From: Saccharomycodes ludwigii
Lineage: Eukaryota > Ascomycota > Saccharomycetes > Saccharomycodales > Saccharomycodaceae
DNA length: 64,000 bases
Assembly: GCF_020623625.1 (NCBI RefSeq)
Contig: NC_060202.1
Span: forward strand, 452,501 to 516,500
Reading direction: 5' to 3'
The notes under the pieces were generated by a model. The model saw only the letters and a program-made list of their open reading frames with translations. It was not told where the DNA came from and did not search any database. How positions within the stretch are numbered: the first letter of the stretch is position 1; each line of letters opens with the position of its first letter. The position numbers were made by a program, and so were the translations under genes. Positions 9,699-21,176 of this stretch are shown one piece after another.

Positions 9699-10264
9699 TT
9701 GTTTGTTCTGGTAGGGGAGATATTAAAGTTAGAGTTGATATTTTGTTTTTGAAGAGGAGTTGTAAAAGAATAAGGATAAAATTATAAGGGAAAGAAATAG
9801 AAAATAAAAAAGAGCGGGAGAAAAGAACACAAAAAAGATGAGATTGGTAGATAGATTATTAGAAGAATCAACAATTACTTTTTCTTATAGAAACACATAA
9901 AGGTCTTTGTTTCTTGATTGATGGCTAAAGAAAGAGGTTATGATAAGATTGGAAATAACGATTAGATGAGAATAACTGTTTAAACGACACCGCATTTTGT
10001 TTTATTTTCATTACCAACAAAAAAAAATAAAAAAGAATATTATAGAAATTTTAATCAATACAAAAAAAAAAAAAAAAATTTTTTTTCTTTCTTTTTTTTC
10101 TTTTTTCTTTTTCTTTTTCTTTTTCTTTTTCTTTTTAATTCATTTCTTACAATTGCACATCATCAACAAATACCCATCCCCTCCATTGAAAAGAACCACA
10201 ATTTATCATAAAAAAAAAATAAATCAAATAAAAAATAAAAATCATCAGAGAATAATATAATTAC
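9699..10264. other. Divergent promoter (small unknown gene / SSM4)
   Basis: No gene is supported. The SSM4 side is strongly strand-asymmetric: A runs (about 10061-10078), then a CT-rich block with repeated CTTTTT units (about 10079-10135), then an A-rich leader. The open frame reading through this block is a low-complexity Phe/Lys translation. Confidence 0.55.
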
Positions 10265-11410
10265 ATGTCTTCTGAACAATCTTCAGTGTCTCCCTCGGCA
10301 ACATCTCATTCTGCTTCTCCTTCTATTAATCATCCAGGACCAGAAAGGGAATCTGAACAGCATACTTGCCGTATATGTAGAGGGGAAGCCACTCCAGAAA
10401 ATCCATTGTTTCATCCATGTAAATGTAAAGGCTCTATTAAATATATTCACGAACCATGTTTAATGGAATGGATTTCTTTTAAAACTTCACGTAATATCAA
10501 TGACCCAACTGATCATTCTGAGGTCAAGTGCGACATTTGCCACTATCCAATAAAATTTAAAACTTTGTATGATACAAATACTCCAGAGCATATCCCACTG
10601 AATGTCATCGTCAAAAATTTTTTACTCGCCATCTTTTCCAAAATTAAATTCGTCATCACTTTTATTTGGCCACTTTTATTATTTCTTATTTATGGAACTG
10701 TATGGTATTTTGTCGGAAATTTAATTAACTTTACCTTTGATAATAAGTTACCCTTTGAAGGCCAAATTTTAAAGAGCTTTGTTTGTGGCTCAAACGTACA
10801 CAAATATGTAGATAAAAATTATTGCTCAAAAAATAACACCACCGATACCATTCACATTAATGAAATATTTTCGATTCTAAATAACAGAATAGTTACTAGC
10901 TATTCGCTGGTCATCTTTATTGTTATTATTCACATAGCTCTGTATTTCCAGTATGACTTAGTGGTTAGAGAAAAGATTTTTAAAAAAATGTTAGCGTTTA
11001 AAATGGGTCCCGAATTTAATAGACTAGATTTTTTTAAAAAATTATTAAAGCATAACCACCCCAACTTGGATGACAGAGTTGCTGACTATCTAGCTAAAAT
11101 GGCAGTGGTTAGAGGTGATTCTAATCGCCAAATTGACCATCATATTAATAACGGCCAAAATCTTGACGATTTCCGCGTTGTTTTGCCTCCCGATATTGAA
11201 AGATTAGCAGATGCTTTTGTACCCAATGTTCCAGTAAATTTACCTACAGAAGGGGTAAACGAAACTAATGACGTCCAGTTAGAAGATGCTCCCCAAAACC
11301 CTGGCCAAGTGGGAGCCGAAGAAAATGAACCATTCAATGATTTATTAGTTAATGGCGATCATAACTATGATGTAGGCGCTGCTGCAGAGTTCCAAGATGA
11401 TGATGATGAC

Positions 11411-11475
<65 letters not shown>

Positions 11476-14320
11476 CGATGATGATGATGCCGATGATGAT
11501 ATTGATGAGGTTGGTGTCATTGTTAATGAAGTTAATGAAAGGAGAAGAGTATTTGTGGAACAAGCAGATGCTGGTGACAACATTTTTCAAAATGGTAACA
11601 ATAGGCGTGGTAATTTACGTGATGACCCAGCTGCTGCTGCTGCCGCCGCTGAAAATAGATTCAACGACCCAAATATACTTAATGAAAATCAAGATAACAT
11701 AAACCCTCAGATATTACAGGTTGTTTTATCTTTAAACATGGATTTTGTTAGTTTTTTTAAGTACATGATTATTGGTACTGTTTTGATTTTTTTTTATAGA
11801 TTAATCTCATATGCTTTGCCAACAGCCTCTGGTTATTTATTGATTAAGCTATACACTGGTGTACTTTTCGGTATTTCCAAAATAATTATGGGACTCATTA
11901 ACGTATCAAAGATAAAATCTCTTTTCACCAACTATGTGTTAAGATATGACCATTATGTGACCCCCTTTATTTCCAAGAAAATCACTTTTGTCTCCCAGCT
12001 CATTTCCAGATACTATTACCAGGGTTACTTGGCTAATGAGATGGGATATTCCTTGCCCTTACGTTTATTACCAGTCTTTGTTACATACGCAACTGTTATT
12101 TTATCCATTTGTTTAACTTGTGAATATATGGGTAAAGGCCATGGTAGGAAAAACCCAATTAAAGGTGCTACTGCAAGATCAATTTATAAGATTTTATTTT
12201 CCATCACTTATACAGCCAAAGTGTTTTTTATATTTGTTACCGAACTAGCTGGTTTCCCATTAGTTGCAGGTATGATGATTGATTGGTCCCTGATAACACC
12301 TTTATTATTGCCCCAAAGCGAATCATTTTTTATTTTAAATCATTTTTCCATGATTTTTGGTCTTCTACCATCGGTAATTTTATATTGGGGTGTTGGTACT
12401 TTGTATATGTACTGGTTCTCGAAGTATATCGGCATGATTAGAAATTACATTATTAGGCCTGGTGTGTTATTCTTTATCAGATCACCTGATGACCCAAACA
12501 TCAGAATTTTGCACGACAGTTTGATTCACCCATTGAAAATCCAACTATCTAGATTAGTCTTGAGTATGCAAATTTATGCAGTCTTTATTTTGGCAGGTTT
12601 TGGTATCCATACCAGATTGCTATTTCCATATTTTTTGTCGCCGGCCAAATTAATTCCTTTCACTCCAGAACCAAACGTGGAAAATGCATATTCCTTATCC
12701 GTCTACCTATTTTTAACCGGTGCCGGTTTGTATTTGACTAAAGACATTTTGAATTCTTATTCTTCTACTATTAGTGTTTACGCTAGGTATTATTGGGATT
12801 ATTGTTTTACTGTCTCTTGCTCAAAATTGCGTTTGTCGTCCTTCATCACCAACAAGGACTTTGTTCAAGAAAGAGGATATGTTCTATACAGAAATTGGTT
12901 TTATGCAATTTTTATGAGTGACAAAGCCAAATTGTCCAACCCTGTTTTGTACACTGAACCTCAGAGGAAAAAAGTCGCCTTGCAACTATTTAAAGAAAAT
13001 AAACATGTCCATGCTTATTTTATTCCTGACGGATTATTGATTCGTGTTCCAGAAAACGATATTGTTTCAAGAAATTTTATTCAAACTTTATTTGTTCCCG
13101 TTACCAAGGATGATAAATTACTAAAACCTCTAGATATGGAAAGAATTAAGGAAGTAAATAAAAGGAATAAGGGTGATTATGAAATTTTGGATACTCAGAC
13201 CACTGAATATGATTCATATACTATTGTCTATTCTCCTCCTCATTTCCGTATACGTTATTCCTTACTTATTGTCATGGTTTGGGTTTGTTCTAGCGTCCTG
13301 TTTATCTCTTTAGCTCTCCTTTCACATTATGCAAGTAAACCTATTACCATGCCTTTTGTCTTTTTATATGACTATACTAATTCCAAAGAATTCAATATTA
13401 GAAGCTATTTCCAACCACCCTTGTCTATCCCTCACATTTGTATAGGGTCAATTATATTTGCCCACTCTTTGGCCAGGTACGATAAATATAAGGAGGAGCA
13501 AAGACAAATGCAAGAGAGAATTGTGCAACAAGAGCAACAGCAGGAACAACAAGGGCAACAAGGACAACAAGAAATCAATGATGGCGCAAACATCGTTGCC
13601 AGAAGAATTATAGGCTTACAAGAAGCCCTACGTGCTCAGGTTAGAAGACTTTTGAACAACAATATCATAGCTATGATGGTGAAATCATATATGCTTATTT
13701 CTATAACATGGTTATGGTTTGCTAGAATATCTTTGGTGGACCACGTTTTTTATGATTTCTACAAAATTTATTTCAATCTAGCGTACAAACCACAAGACGA
13801 AGTTTTAACCGAAAGGCTATTAAGATCACTTTATCCACTGCTAATAAATGAAGGTTCTATTGAACCTACGAAATGGGCTTATATTCCAAGTTTCTTTTTT
13901 GCGTTGGTGTTGATTTATCGCCATGGTGATGTTCAAGTTATCTTTAAAAAATCTTTTTTACCGCTATTATTAGACACATTTAAAATTATGGCAACAATGT
14001 GGACTGTAAACAGTATACTATATATTTTGAACTATCTGACGCATAAGGAAAGTTATTTAGCACACAATATATCTTTTACTTTTTTTAATATAATTGTGCG
14101 TCAAGGATTTGCTGTTCCTTCGAGTGATATAGTACTGAAAACAAATAATTTCACTGTTTTTGAGTATTTATTTTTCTATTACCGTTTTATTTTGGTCTTT
14201 GTTTATTTTGGCTATAAATTTTTCAGATACATGAAGCAGGTTTCTGGTGCAATAAATGATGTTGTTAAAGATAGAGTTTATGGTAGAGGTAGGACTTTGG
14301 AAAATTTGAACGAAGAATGA
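10265..14320 (+). CDS. SSM4: ER/nuclear-envelope ubiquitin ligase Doa10 (Ssm4)
   Basis: This is a 1351-residue multi-pass E3 of ER-associated degradation (S. cerevisiae 1319 aa). The N-terminal RING-CH domain is complete: Cys35, Cys38, Cys52, Cys54, His62, Cys65, Cys89, Cys92 in C4HC3 order. Many hydrophobic helices follow, the first near 120-145 (FVITFIWPLLLFLIYG). A cytosolic loop carries a run of 31 Asp (378-408) and a six-Ala run. The extreme C-terminus (YGRGRTLENLNE) resembles the Doa10 C-terminal element with its GRxLxN core, which is needed for substrate degradation. Location between EMC5 and ULP2, convergent with ULP2, matches S. cerevisiae YIL030C-YIL031W. Confidence 0.95.
11396..11488 (+). 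repeat. (GAT)n tract coding for poly-Asp inside SSM4
   Basis: About 31 consecutive GAT/GAC codons form a trinucleotide repeat with only a few GAC interruptions. It lies in a predicted cytosolic loop, so length changes would be tolerated in frame. It also creates long antisense and shifted frames (poly-Ile, poly-Ser, poly-Met) that are not genes. Confidence 0.9.
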
Positions 14321-14446
14321 TATTTACGTCTATTTACTGTTATTAACGATGATGATTATTGGGAGACCAAAATGATTATTTTGTAATTAGTTATATATAT
14401 TTCACTTTATTAAAGTAGCATTTTTATGTATGAAAAATTTATACAG

Positions 14447-14482
<36 letters not shown>
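14447..14482. repeat. A36 homopolymer in the SSM4/ULP2 convergent gap
   Basis: A pure run of 36 A lies 3 bp past the ULP2 stop codon, inside the 164-bp gap between two convergent genes. On the plus strand it is in the SSM4 3' region; on the minus strand it is a U run in the ULP2 3'UTR. Confidence 0.85.
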
Positions 14483-14484
<2 letters not shown>

Positions 14485-17400
14485 CTAATGGATAATCTGA
14501 ACATCATCTTCATTATCACTTACTTGAATAAGATTATCGGGGCTGGAAGTTGAAGAAGAACTTCTAAACATAGGTCCCTTTTTTTCTTCCCCATTTGGAT
14601 TTTCTGGTGGAGTTCTCACATACTGTCTTAAATTTATTTTACTTGAGCGTTGTAAGCCATTCTTTCTTCTGGAAGTGTAAAAATTACCTGTTCTTCCGGA
14701 CACAAGAGAACTTTTATCCAAAGATGAAGAGGATGATGCCGGTTGTTTTGTACCATTAATATAAGTATGTTTTAGATTTAAATGGGTAAATTTTTCGGAG
14801 TATTCTATATCGCTGTTGTCATTTTTGGAAGCCATATTTAGTTTTCCAGTAGAATCCTCTGAGTATTCCATTTTTCTCTTTAACAAATTTTTTATGTTAC
14901 CTTTCAAATTATTATCATCAATATCAATAACATTTTGTTTTGAATAACCCTTAAAAGCTTCCTTTCCACGAATTTTACTTTTAGATCCTCTAACCAAGGT
15001 TGAAAACATACTTGGTGATACAGATGCAGTATGCAGATCGTCATCATAATCAATAGAGTTGGAAAATTTGGAAATATCTTCAAATTTATTAAAGTACGGA
15101 GAATTAGTAGATGTTGTCTTTTTACCAAACGGTTTTTGAATCACAGACTCATTTCCATTCATCATTAGGCCATCCTCATTCACATCGCTTCCAGTATTAT
15201 TGCTCCGCATATCAATATCTTCGTAATTACCATTGGCTTTGTTTGTCCCGTGTTCATCATCAAAACTTGTACTGAAGTCATTGTCGCTTATATCGTCCAG
15301 ATTAATGGAGCTAATCAAAGATCTTCTGGTTTTTAAACCCGACTCATTACTGTTTGATTGAAAATATTCTAACCTATCTGAGTGTACTAACCTCTTTTGC
15401 AATCTTTTTGAGCTGTAATGTTCATAATTATCACTGTCTTTCTTGCCACTAAGAGTATTTGTATCCACATCTTTATAAAGGGCCTTATTATCATCTTCAG
15501 AGTGTCTATTATCAATTACTGAAAATATATTTTCAACTCTATTAGAACGAACAATACTGTTAGGGTTTGTTGAGATTTTAGATTTGGTTGATTGATTATT
15601 TAAAATAGATATTGGTTTTTCTGGTGACTTTAATTCAGCATCTAAATCTTTTAAAAATCCGTAAACATGTCTTTCCTCATTTTTGTTATCTTTCAATAAA
15701 TTCGTTCTCATCCCCTTTGTGGGGGAATCCATGTGCACTGTGCCTGTTCCCTCCAAATATTTGTTGTGAGCATCTTCTGATTTTGTATGTTCCATAGTTA
15801 TTATATCTGGATAAACATTTCTGTCAGCCAAGGACAATGGCTCATGGTAGTCTTTGGAGTCTGTAGCATCTCTGATACTAACTTTGTCATCATCCACTTT
15901 ATTAGTTGACGGCTGTCTATCCACAAGAGGCAAATGATTATTATTTTCATTTTTCTTAAGTGATTCTTCAATGTTACGATTATCATTTTGCTGTTCTCCT
16001 TCTCTTAAAAGTTGTTGTTTATTATATCGCTCAGTAGGCATTTGGCTGCTGTTTGTAATTATATCTTTATTTTCTTGTTCATCTTCCGTTGTACTTTTTT
16101 TATCCTCCGTACCATATATCTGTTCCTTTTTGTGTTCAGCTGGATCAATGATTTCAATATCATCTTCATCTTCTTCTTCTCGTTTAATGCTGTCTAATTC
16201 AGTTTCATTGTCACTTCTCTCCTGTTTAGAATCCTTTAATTTCAGCAATTCATCTCTTAAAAATTTTCTACTATATTTTCTTTCATCCTTTCCAAAATAA
16301 TTATCTATCCTTAAGTTATTTTCTCTTATTTTTAACCTATTAATATTTCCCCTTGCTCTAGTATCAGACCATAGTTGTAAAGTCTCTGCAGGTTTAGTTA
16401 AAAAAACCTTTGTGTTCATAATCAAATGAACTCCACAGTCGTTCATGTTTGGCTGAACAGGCACATGAGAATTATTAATTTTTAATTGACTCTTCTCCAA
16501 GATAACACCCGACTTAAATCTTGCATATTGCAATAAAAACTGCTTTACAGGCTCGATATCATTAGAATGATGTTGCCTTAAAGAGTCATAAATAATAATA
16601 GTAACAAAGGGTAATTTTGATATCCTTAATTTTTCAGCAATATCACTTGTACTGGGTAAGCTTGACTTTTTGTCTTGTTTAGATTTCAATGTTACTTTCT
16701 TAGTAGCGGCTCTCAATGTTCTGAGAAACTGTTTTGTTGAATCATTTTCGGGCTTTTCAGAAGCAATGAGTATATGTAAATCACCCTCCGCGTCTATAGT
16801 GGATTTGGCCTTTTCTTTCCCTGTATCATCTGTAATATTGGTGTCAGTTGTACCATCCTTATTGACAATCAAAGTTTGCTGTTCTTGCCCCCCAGGCGTC
16901 TCTTCCCCCATTTTTTCTTGGCTTTTATTATTGTTTCCATTTCCATTTGAAAGACTCCTTGTGTCTTCTGTTGGTATTGCATTTTTTTGTTGTGCACCTT
17001 TTTCTTCACAAGTATCTATGTCATTTCCACTGATATCTTTATTAATTTCTCTGCTTGTGTTCTTATTCTCCTGCCTAATCCCATTGTCTTTCTCTTCTAA
17101 GTTATTTACTGTTGCACTTCTAATAACTTTTGCATAATTGTAAACCAAACACCCAAACCAATGGCAATTCACATTGATAGGTAGTAAAATATACTTTTTT
17201 TGTGATAAATCTATATTATTAACCCATTTATTAACAGCATCAAAGTCGTTTTTACAAGCCAATAATTTAGTGTAAAAAAAGGAGGAAAATACATAAACAT
17301 CTTTCAAATCGATAAATTCGTTTTTAACACTCTGCTCCACAAAATATTTCATAAAGAAATCTGTTAATGAGTCATTGAGCCAGTCACTGTTGAATAGACA

Positions 17401-19104
17401 CTGAAAATCCTTGTTAGTCACTCTCATTGTCTGACCATCAAAAAATGTATATTTTAAATCTTTACCAAAGTTAATAGGCGTTTCTCTTTCTGAATCCCTA
17501 TCCCTTGATACTGCGCTTTTATTTTTATTATTAAACATTCCATCTATACCATGTTTATTTCTGACTTCGTTAGTGTCTTTGTCCAGAGATATTGCTCTTC
17601 CTTGAGTCGTGTTACTGGAACTTATTCTTGTTCCCACCGGTGAATGACTTAATAGTGACTCTGTACGCATTGAGCTTCTTGTCGCGGCGGCGTTATGATT
17701 GAGTGAGGAAAGCGATACTGTAGGTGGTTTTAATGACTCTTTGTTATCATAAAAACTAGAGGGTTCTAATGTTTTCGGTACATGTATCTTTGTTACCCCA
17801 CTAGCGGTAGTATTGATATTATTGCTGTTAGTAGTTGGATTCTTATCGGCTCTTCCAGATCGAACATGGTAAAGATTACCACTCGATTTCATCAATGAAT
17901 TATGCTGTTTACTTAAAAACTTCAGCCTTCTGTTAATAAGATGGTTATTATTGCTGTCATTATTTGCCTCTTGAGCTAGATTTGAGAAAATCTGGTCTAT
18001 AAGAACATAATCAAATTTTTGAATAGTATGAATATTGTTGGACTCTATCGTTTTCATTAATTTTTGAATATTTTCTGTTTGAAGAATTGTTTTGAAAAGA
18101 ATCCGATTGCATCGTACAGTCTTTCCAGTAATTTTGTCACTAATAGCATCTATCTCTATTTCTTTATTACGAGTTAGTATTAGTCCGCAACATGAAAAAT
18201 CCTGATCAAAGTATGCCACTTGTAGATCTCTTTTAATATCAATATATAATCCGTCTTTTTTAAATATATAGTCGCCCTCGTTATAAGTAACAGGCTCCCC
18301 CGTTGTTTTAGTAATATCATCATTCAAAACAGAAATCGAGTCATTCTGAATCGATATAAAGGTATTCCCCTTGGATAATGTTTTCAATACCAAAATAATT
18401 GGAGAATCGTTTTGTTTGTGCAATTTAACACTTGATGCAGAATAAAATATTTGTAATTCATCAATTACCGTTGTTAAATTTATTACTTTGGTAGTACCTG
18501 TATCATTGGGGTTAGAAATAGGTACTGTAGTGCTATTTATATTGTGATTAGTGTCGGCTATACGTCTAGAATCGTTTGGAAACACACTTAGTTTAGATTC
18601 ATTATCATTGGAACTCTGTTTCCTTCTTCTTTTGAAAGATTGTGGTGAAGTAACAGTAAAATTACCTTCCTTCAATTTTTCATAACTGTTATCTTCTGTT
18701 ATTTTGATAGCAGTGGATGCATTAAGATCGTTGTGATCTGTGATTAAAACGTTACTATTGGAATTAGCATCAGTATTATTAGTAGTATCGTCAATAGCAT
18801 CATTCGTATTGTCATCAGCTAGTTCAGAAGTGGATGGTTCCAGATAAAGGTCCTTTTTTTTGGGCGATTTCTGTTGATCATAAGAAATCATTATATCTTC
18901 ATCTTCATCGTGTTCTATAATGCCGCCTTTGCTTACCAAGGATAGTTCTTTTCTTGCTTTAGCGTATCTATCCAAAGTGTGATGTGTTGATGAGCTTGTA
19001 TCGTTAGGTATTAAACATTTCTTTTTAGGTTTAATGGTGCTTAAATTATTTATAGGTGTAATTCCAGAGAACGTTTTTAACCTTATCTTTCGTTTTTTAT
19101 CCAT
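14485..19104 (-). CDS. ULP2: SUMO protease Ulp2/Smt4 (C48 peptidase)
   Basis: This is a 1539-residue nuclear SUMO isopeptidase, which removes poly-SUMO chains. The C48 catalytic domain starts near 570 (FNSDWLNDSLTDFFMKYF). The triad is visible: His648 (NCHWFG), Asp840 (IIYDSLRQHH) and Cys890 (PNMNDCGVH, with the oxyanion Gln just before, PVQPN). Between His648 and Asp840 lie about 190 residues, mostly low-complexity Asn/Glu/Lys/Thr, an insertion far larger than in S. cerevisiae. A region near 205-380 looks folded and may be the Ulp2 N-terminal domain. The C-terminal 600 residues are disordered and acidic, ending in DNLIQVSDNEDDVQIIH, which could hold SUMO-interacting motifs. S. cerevisiae Ulp2 is about 1034 aa. 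Placement matches YIL031W. Confidence 0.92.
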   Translation of the reverse strand: MDKKRKIRLKTFSGITPINNLSTIKPKKKCLIPNDTSSSTHHTLDRYAKARKELSLVSKGGIIEHDEDEDIMISYDQQKSPKKKDLYLEPSTSELADDNTNDAIDDTTNNTDANSNSNVLITDHNDLNASTAIKITEDNSYEKLKEGNFTVTSPQSFKRRRKQSSNDNESKLSVFPNDSRRIADTNHNINSTTVPISNPNDTGTTKVINLTTVIDELQIFYSASSVKLHKQNDSPIILVLKTLSKGNTFISIQNDSISVLNDDITKTTGEPVTYNEGDYIFKKDGLYIDIKRDLQVAYFDQDFSCCGLILTRNKEIEIDAISDKITGKTVRCNRILFKTILQTENIQKLMKTIESNNIHTIQKFDYVLIDQIFSNLAQEANNDSNNNHLINRRLKFLSKQHNSLMKSSGNLYHVRSGRADKNPTTNSNNINTTASGVTKIHVPKTLEPSSFYDNKESLKPPTVSLSSLNHNAAATRSSMRTESLLSHSPVGTRISSSNTTQGRAISLDKDTNEVRNKHGIDGMFNNKNKSAVSRDRDSERETPINFGKDLKYTFFDGQTMRVTNKDFQCLFNSDWLNDSLTDFFMKYFVEQSVKNEFIDLKDVYVFSSFFYTKLLACKNDFDAVNKWVNNIDLSQKKYILLPINVNCHWFGCLVYNYAKVIRSATVNNLEEKDNGIRQENKNTSREINKDISGNDIDTCEEKGAQQKNAIPTEDTRSLSNGNGNNNKSQEKMGEETPGGQEQQTLIVNKDGTTDTNITDDTGKEKAKSTIDAEGDLHILIASEKPENDSTKQFLRTLRAATKKVTLKSKQDKKSSLPSTSDIAEKLRISKLPFVTIIIYDSLRQHHSNDIEPVKQFLLQYARFKSGVILEKSQLKINNSHVPVQPNMNDCGVHLIMNTKVFLTKPAETLQLWSDTRARGNINRLKIRENNLRIDNYFGKDERKYSRKFLRDELLKLKDSKQERSDNETELDSIKREEEDEDDIEIIDPAEHKKEQIYGTEDKKSTTEDEQENKDIITNSSQMPTERYNKQQLLREGEQQNDNRNIEESLKKNENNNHLPLVDRQPSTNKVDDDKVSIRDATDSKDYHEPLSLADRNVYPDIITMEHTKSEDAHNKYLEGTGTVHMDSPTKGMRTNLLKDNKNEERHVYGFLKDLDAELKSPEKPISILNNQSTKSKISTNPNSIVRSNRVENIFSVIDNRHSEDDNKALYKDVDTNTLSGKKDSDNYEHYSSKRLQKRLVHSDRLEYFQSNSNESGLKTRRSLISSINLDDISDNDFSTSFDDEHGTNKANGNYEDIDMRSNNTGSDVNEDGLMMNGNESVIQKPFGKKTTSTNSPYFNKFEDISKFSNSIDYDDDLHTASVSPSMFSTLVRGSKSKIRGKEAFKGYSKQNVIDIDDNNLKGNIKNLLKRKMEYSEDSTGKLNMASKNDNSDIEYSEKFTHLNLKHTYINGTKQPASSSSSLDKSSLVSGRTGNFYTSRRKNGLQRSSKINLRQYVRTPPENPNGEEKKGPMFRSSSSTSSPDNLIQVSDNEDDVQIIH

Positions 19105-19238
19105 TATTGTTGTTATTATGACAGTATGGTAGATGTGATTGATCTTGTTGATAATACTATTAACACTTAATATTCTACCTGTACTTCTTTATTTTTTTAA
19201 TATTTTTTTGTTTTTTTTAAAGTAAAAGAATACAGAAG

Positions 19239-19277
<39 letters not shown>

Positions 19278-19609
19278 TAAAAAAATAGTGAGGAGAAAGT
19301 CCCTATAATATTTTTATTTTTATAAACTCTTTTATTATTATTATTATTATTATTTTTTTTAATAGTTGCTTTACAAACAAATAATAATCAGTAAATCTTG
19401 ATAAAGCTTATTAAAATGACAAGGAGCTAAATTTGTAAGTTATCAGGATTGGATCGTAAAAGTTTCTTAGAGGTGGAGAGAAGAAAAATTAAAAAGAGAA
19501 AAGAAACAGAAATGAAAAAAAGAAAGAGGTAAGCACCCTATACTAGCTATTATTTGTGAATGAATTAAAGCGCTTCTTAACAAAAAGCTACATACTATAT
19601 ATCTATACC
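19105..19609. other. ULP2 promoter / PHO85 3' region
   Basis: The 505-bp gap holds an A36 run (about 19239-19274), an (ATT)n tract near 19332-19353 and purine-rich stretches near 19470-19530. No gene or recognised factor site is seen. Confidence 0.55.
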
Positions 19610-20656
19610 TTATTTTCTATATTCTGCAAACCAGTTATGTTGTAATGCTTGTTGAGCACTTAATCTCATATCAGGATTTAATTGCATTAAGCCATGTAGT
19701 ATATCAAATAAATAAGGATCCACTTGAGAATCTGGTAAAAACCCTAACACTGTTTTTAAATCCTTAGGGTACAAAATCAACGATGCCAAATCATTTGTAT
19801 ACTTAGGTAAACCTCTACACCAAGAATCATCGCCAATAGCTAGTGGAGACCCCATTGTTTGAAAGATTAATTTTAATTGTTCATCATCGTTGTTCCCAGG
19901 AAATAATGGTTTCCCAGTGATCATCTCAGCAATAATACATCCACAAGACCATATATCTATAGATGTCGAATAATTGCGTGAACCCAACAAGACATCAGGA
20001 GCTCTATACCATAGAGTGACTACTTCACTGGAAAAAGTTGCGACTGGAATACCAAACGCACGGGCTAGACCAAAATCACCTAATTTTAATTGTAGTTTAT
20101 TATTAATTAATAAATTTTGGGGTTTCAAGTCACGGTGCAAAATTCTATTTTCATGACAAAAGCTTACACCATTTAATAATTGAAAGGCAAAGAACTTCAC
20201 CAGGGGCAAATCTAAGCCTTTACTATGTTTACTTTTAGCCACTGTATCCATGTATAATTTCAAGTCGTTATCCATAAATTCACAAACTAAAGTTAGTTTA
20301 TTTTCAGTGTGTATAACATCGTATAATCTGACTATATTATCATGTTTTAATTCTTTCATTAGAGATATTTCACGTATGGCCGTTGAAGGCGTCCCTTCTT
20401 CTGAATCTAGTTGGACTTCCTTTAAGGCCACGTATTGGCCTGTCTTAATATTTAAACCCTTATAAACTGTTGCATATGTGCCTTTGCCTAATTTTTCTAA
20501 TTGTTTGAACTTGGAGTACGGGTGATCGGGAGAATAATCCTGTTGTTGTTCATGGTTGATGGTATTTGTAGAACCTGGGTTTTGTTCATTGTTTTCAAAA
20601 TGAATCTTTGTTGCTTCTGTATTATTGCTATCAGCAGTTTGGGTTTCTTGGCTCAT
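19610..20656 (-). CDS. PHO85: Cyclin-dependent kinase Pho85
   Basis: The 348-residue CDK carries the Pho85 signature: PSTAIRE helix at 90-96 in the context [18 protein letters not shown], Gly loop [11 protein letters not shown], catalytic Lys79 (VALKEV), [19 protein letters not shown], and [18 protein letters not shown]. Pho85 pairs with Pho80 and other cyclins to signal phosphate and nutrient status, phosphorylating Pho4 among others. It has about 48 residues before the kinase core ([11 protein letters not shown]), which in S. cerevisiae starts almost at once. S. cerevisiae PHO85 has an intron near its start; none is needed here. The ATG at 20654-20656 is preceded by a (TA)n tract. PHO85 is not beside ULP2 in S. 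cerevisiae. Confidence 0.95.
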   Translation of the reverse strand: MSQETQTADSNNTEATKIHFENNEQNPGSTNTINHEQQQDYSPDHPYSKFKQLEKLGKGTYATVYKGLNIKTGQYVALKEVQLDSEEGTPSTAIREISLMKELKHDNIVRLYDVIHTENKLTLVCEFMDNDLKLYMDTVAKSKHSKGLDLPLVKFFAFQLLNGVSFCHENRILHRDLKPQNLLINNKLQLKLGDFGLARAFGIPVATFSSEVVTLWYRAPDVLLGSRNYSTSIDIWSCGCIIAEMITGKPLFPGNNDDEQLKLIFQTMGSPLAIGDDSWCRGLPKYTNDLASLILYPKDLKTVLGFLPDSQVDPYLFDILHGLMQLNPDMRLSAQQALQHNWFAEYRK

Positions 20657-20659
20657 TTT

Positions 20660-20691
<32 letters not shown>

Positions 20692-21176
20692 GTGTGTTTG
20701 TAATTTTTACTTTTGTTTTCTTTGTCTTGTTAAAAACAACAAAGGTCAGATATCTTTGATGATATTTTTCGAAAGTAGACGATAAAAAAAAAAAGGAAAA
20801 AGGATAAAGGAAAATGGAAAAGGGGAAAATATTGCAACTGTTTTGTCCGAGTATTAAATTCTTTACGTATCGGAATATACAAAATGACCATTATTCCGAT
20901 CTCGGTTTAATTATTTTTTTTTTTTTTTTTTTTTTTTTCTTTTTCTTTTTCTTTCGTTGTTTCTCGTTTCGTATAAAACTATATTTTCCACACTTTGATA
21001 TTTTCCAAGTTGAAAAGATTTATGAATTTTGTTTGAATAAAATTTTTACCTTTTTTCCTTTTCTTTCTTTCTTGCTTTTATTTTTTTTTTTATCTCCTTC
21101 TTTTACAGAAAAAGATTTAAAATAATAAAAATAATAAAAATAATAAAAAGCAAGAAACGATATATTACCAGCAATA
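20657..21176. other. Divergent PHO85/TIM44 promoter
   Basis: It holds a (TA)n tract of about 25 nt directly upstream of PHO85 (20661-20685), a T run of 27 (about 20912-20938) followed by CTTTTT repeats, and an (AATAA)n-like leader before TIM44. No gene is seen. Confidence 0.55.

Noticed and set aside
11345-11702. Poly-Ile, poly-Ser and poly-Met frames over the SSM4 Asp repeat
   Set aside because: They are shifted or antisense readings of the (GAT)n tract within a clear gene.
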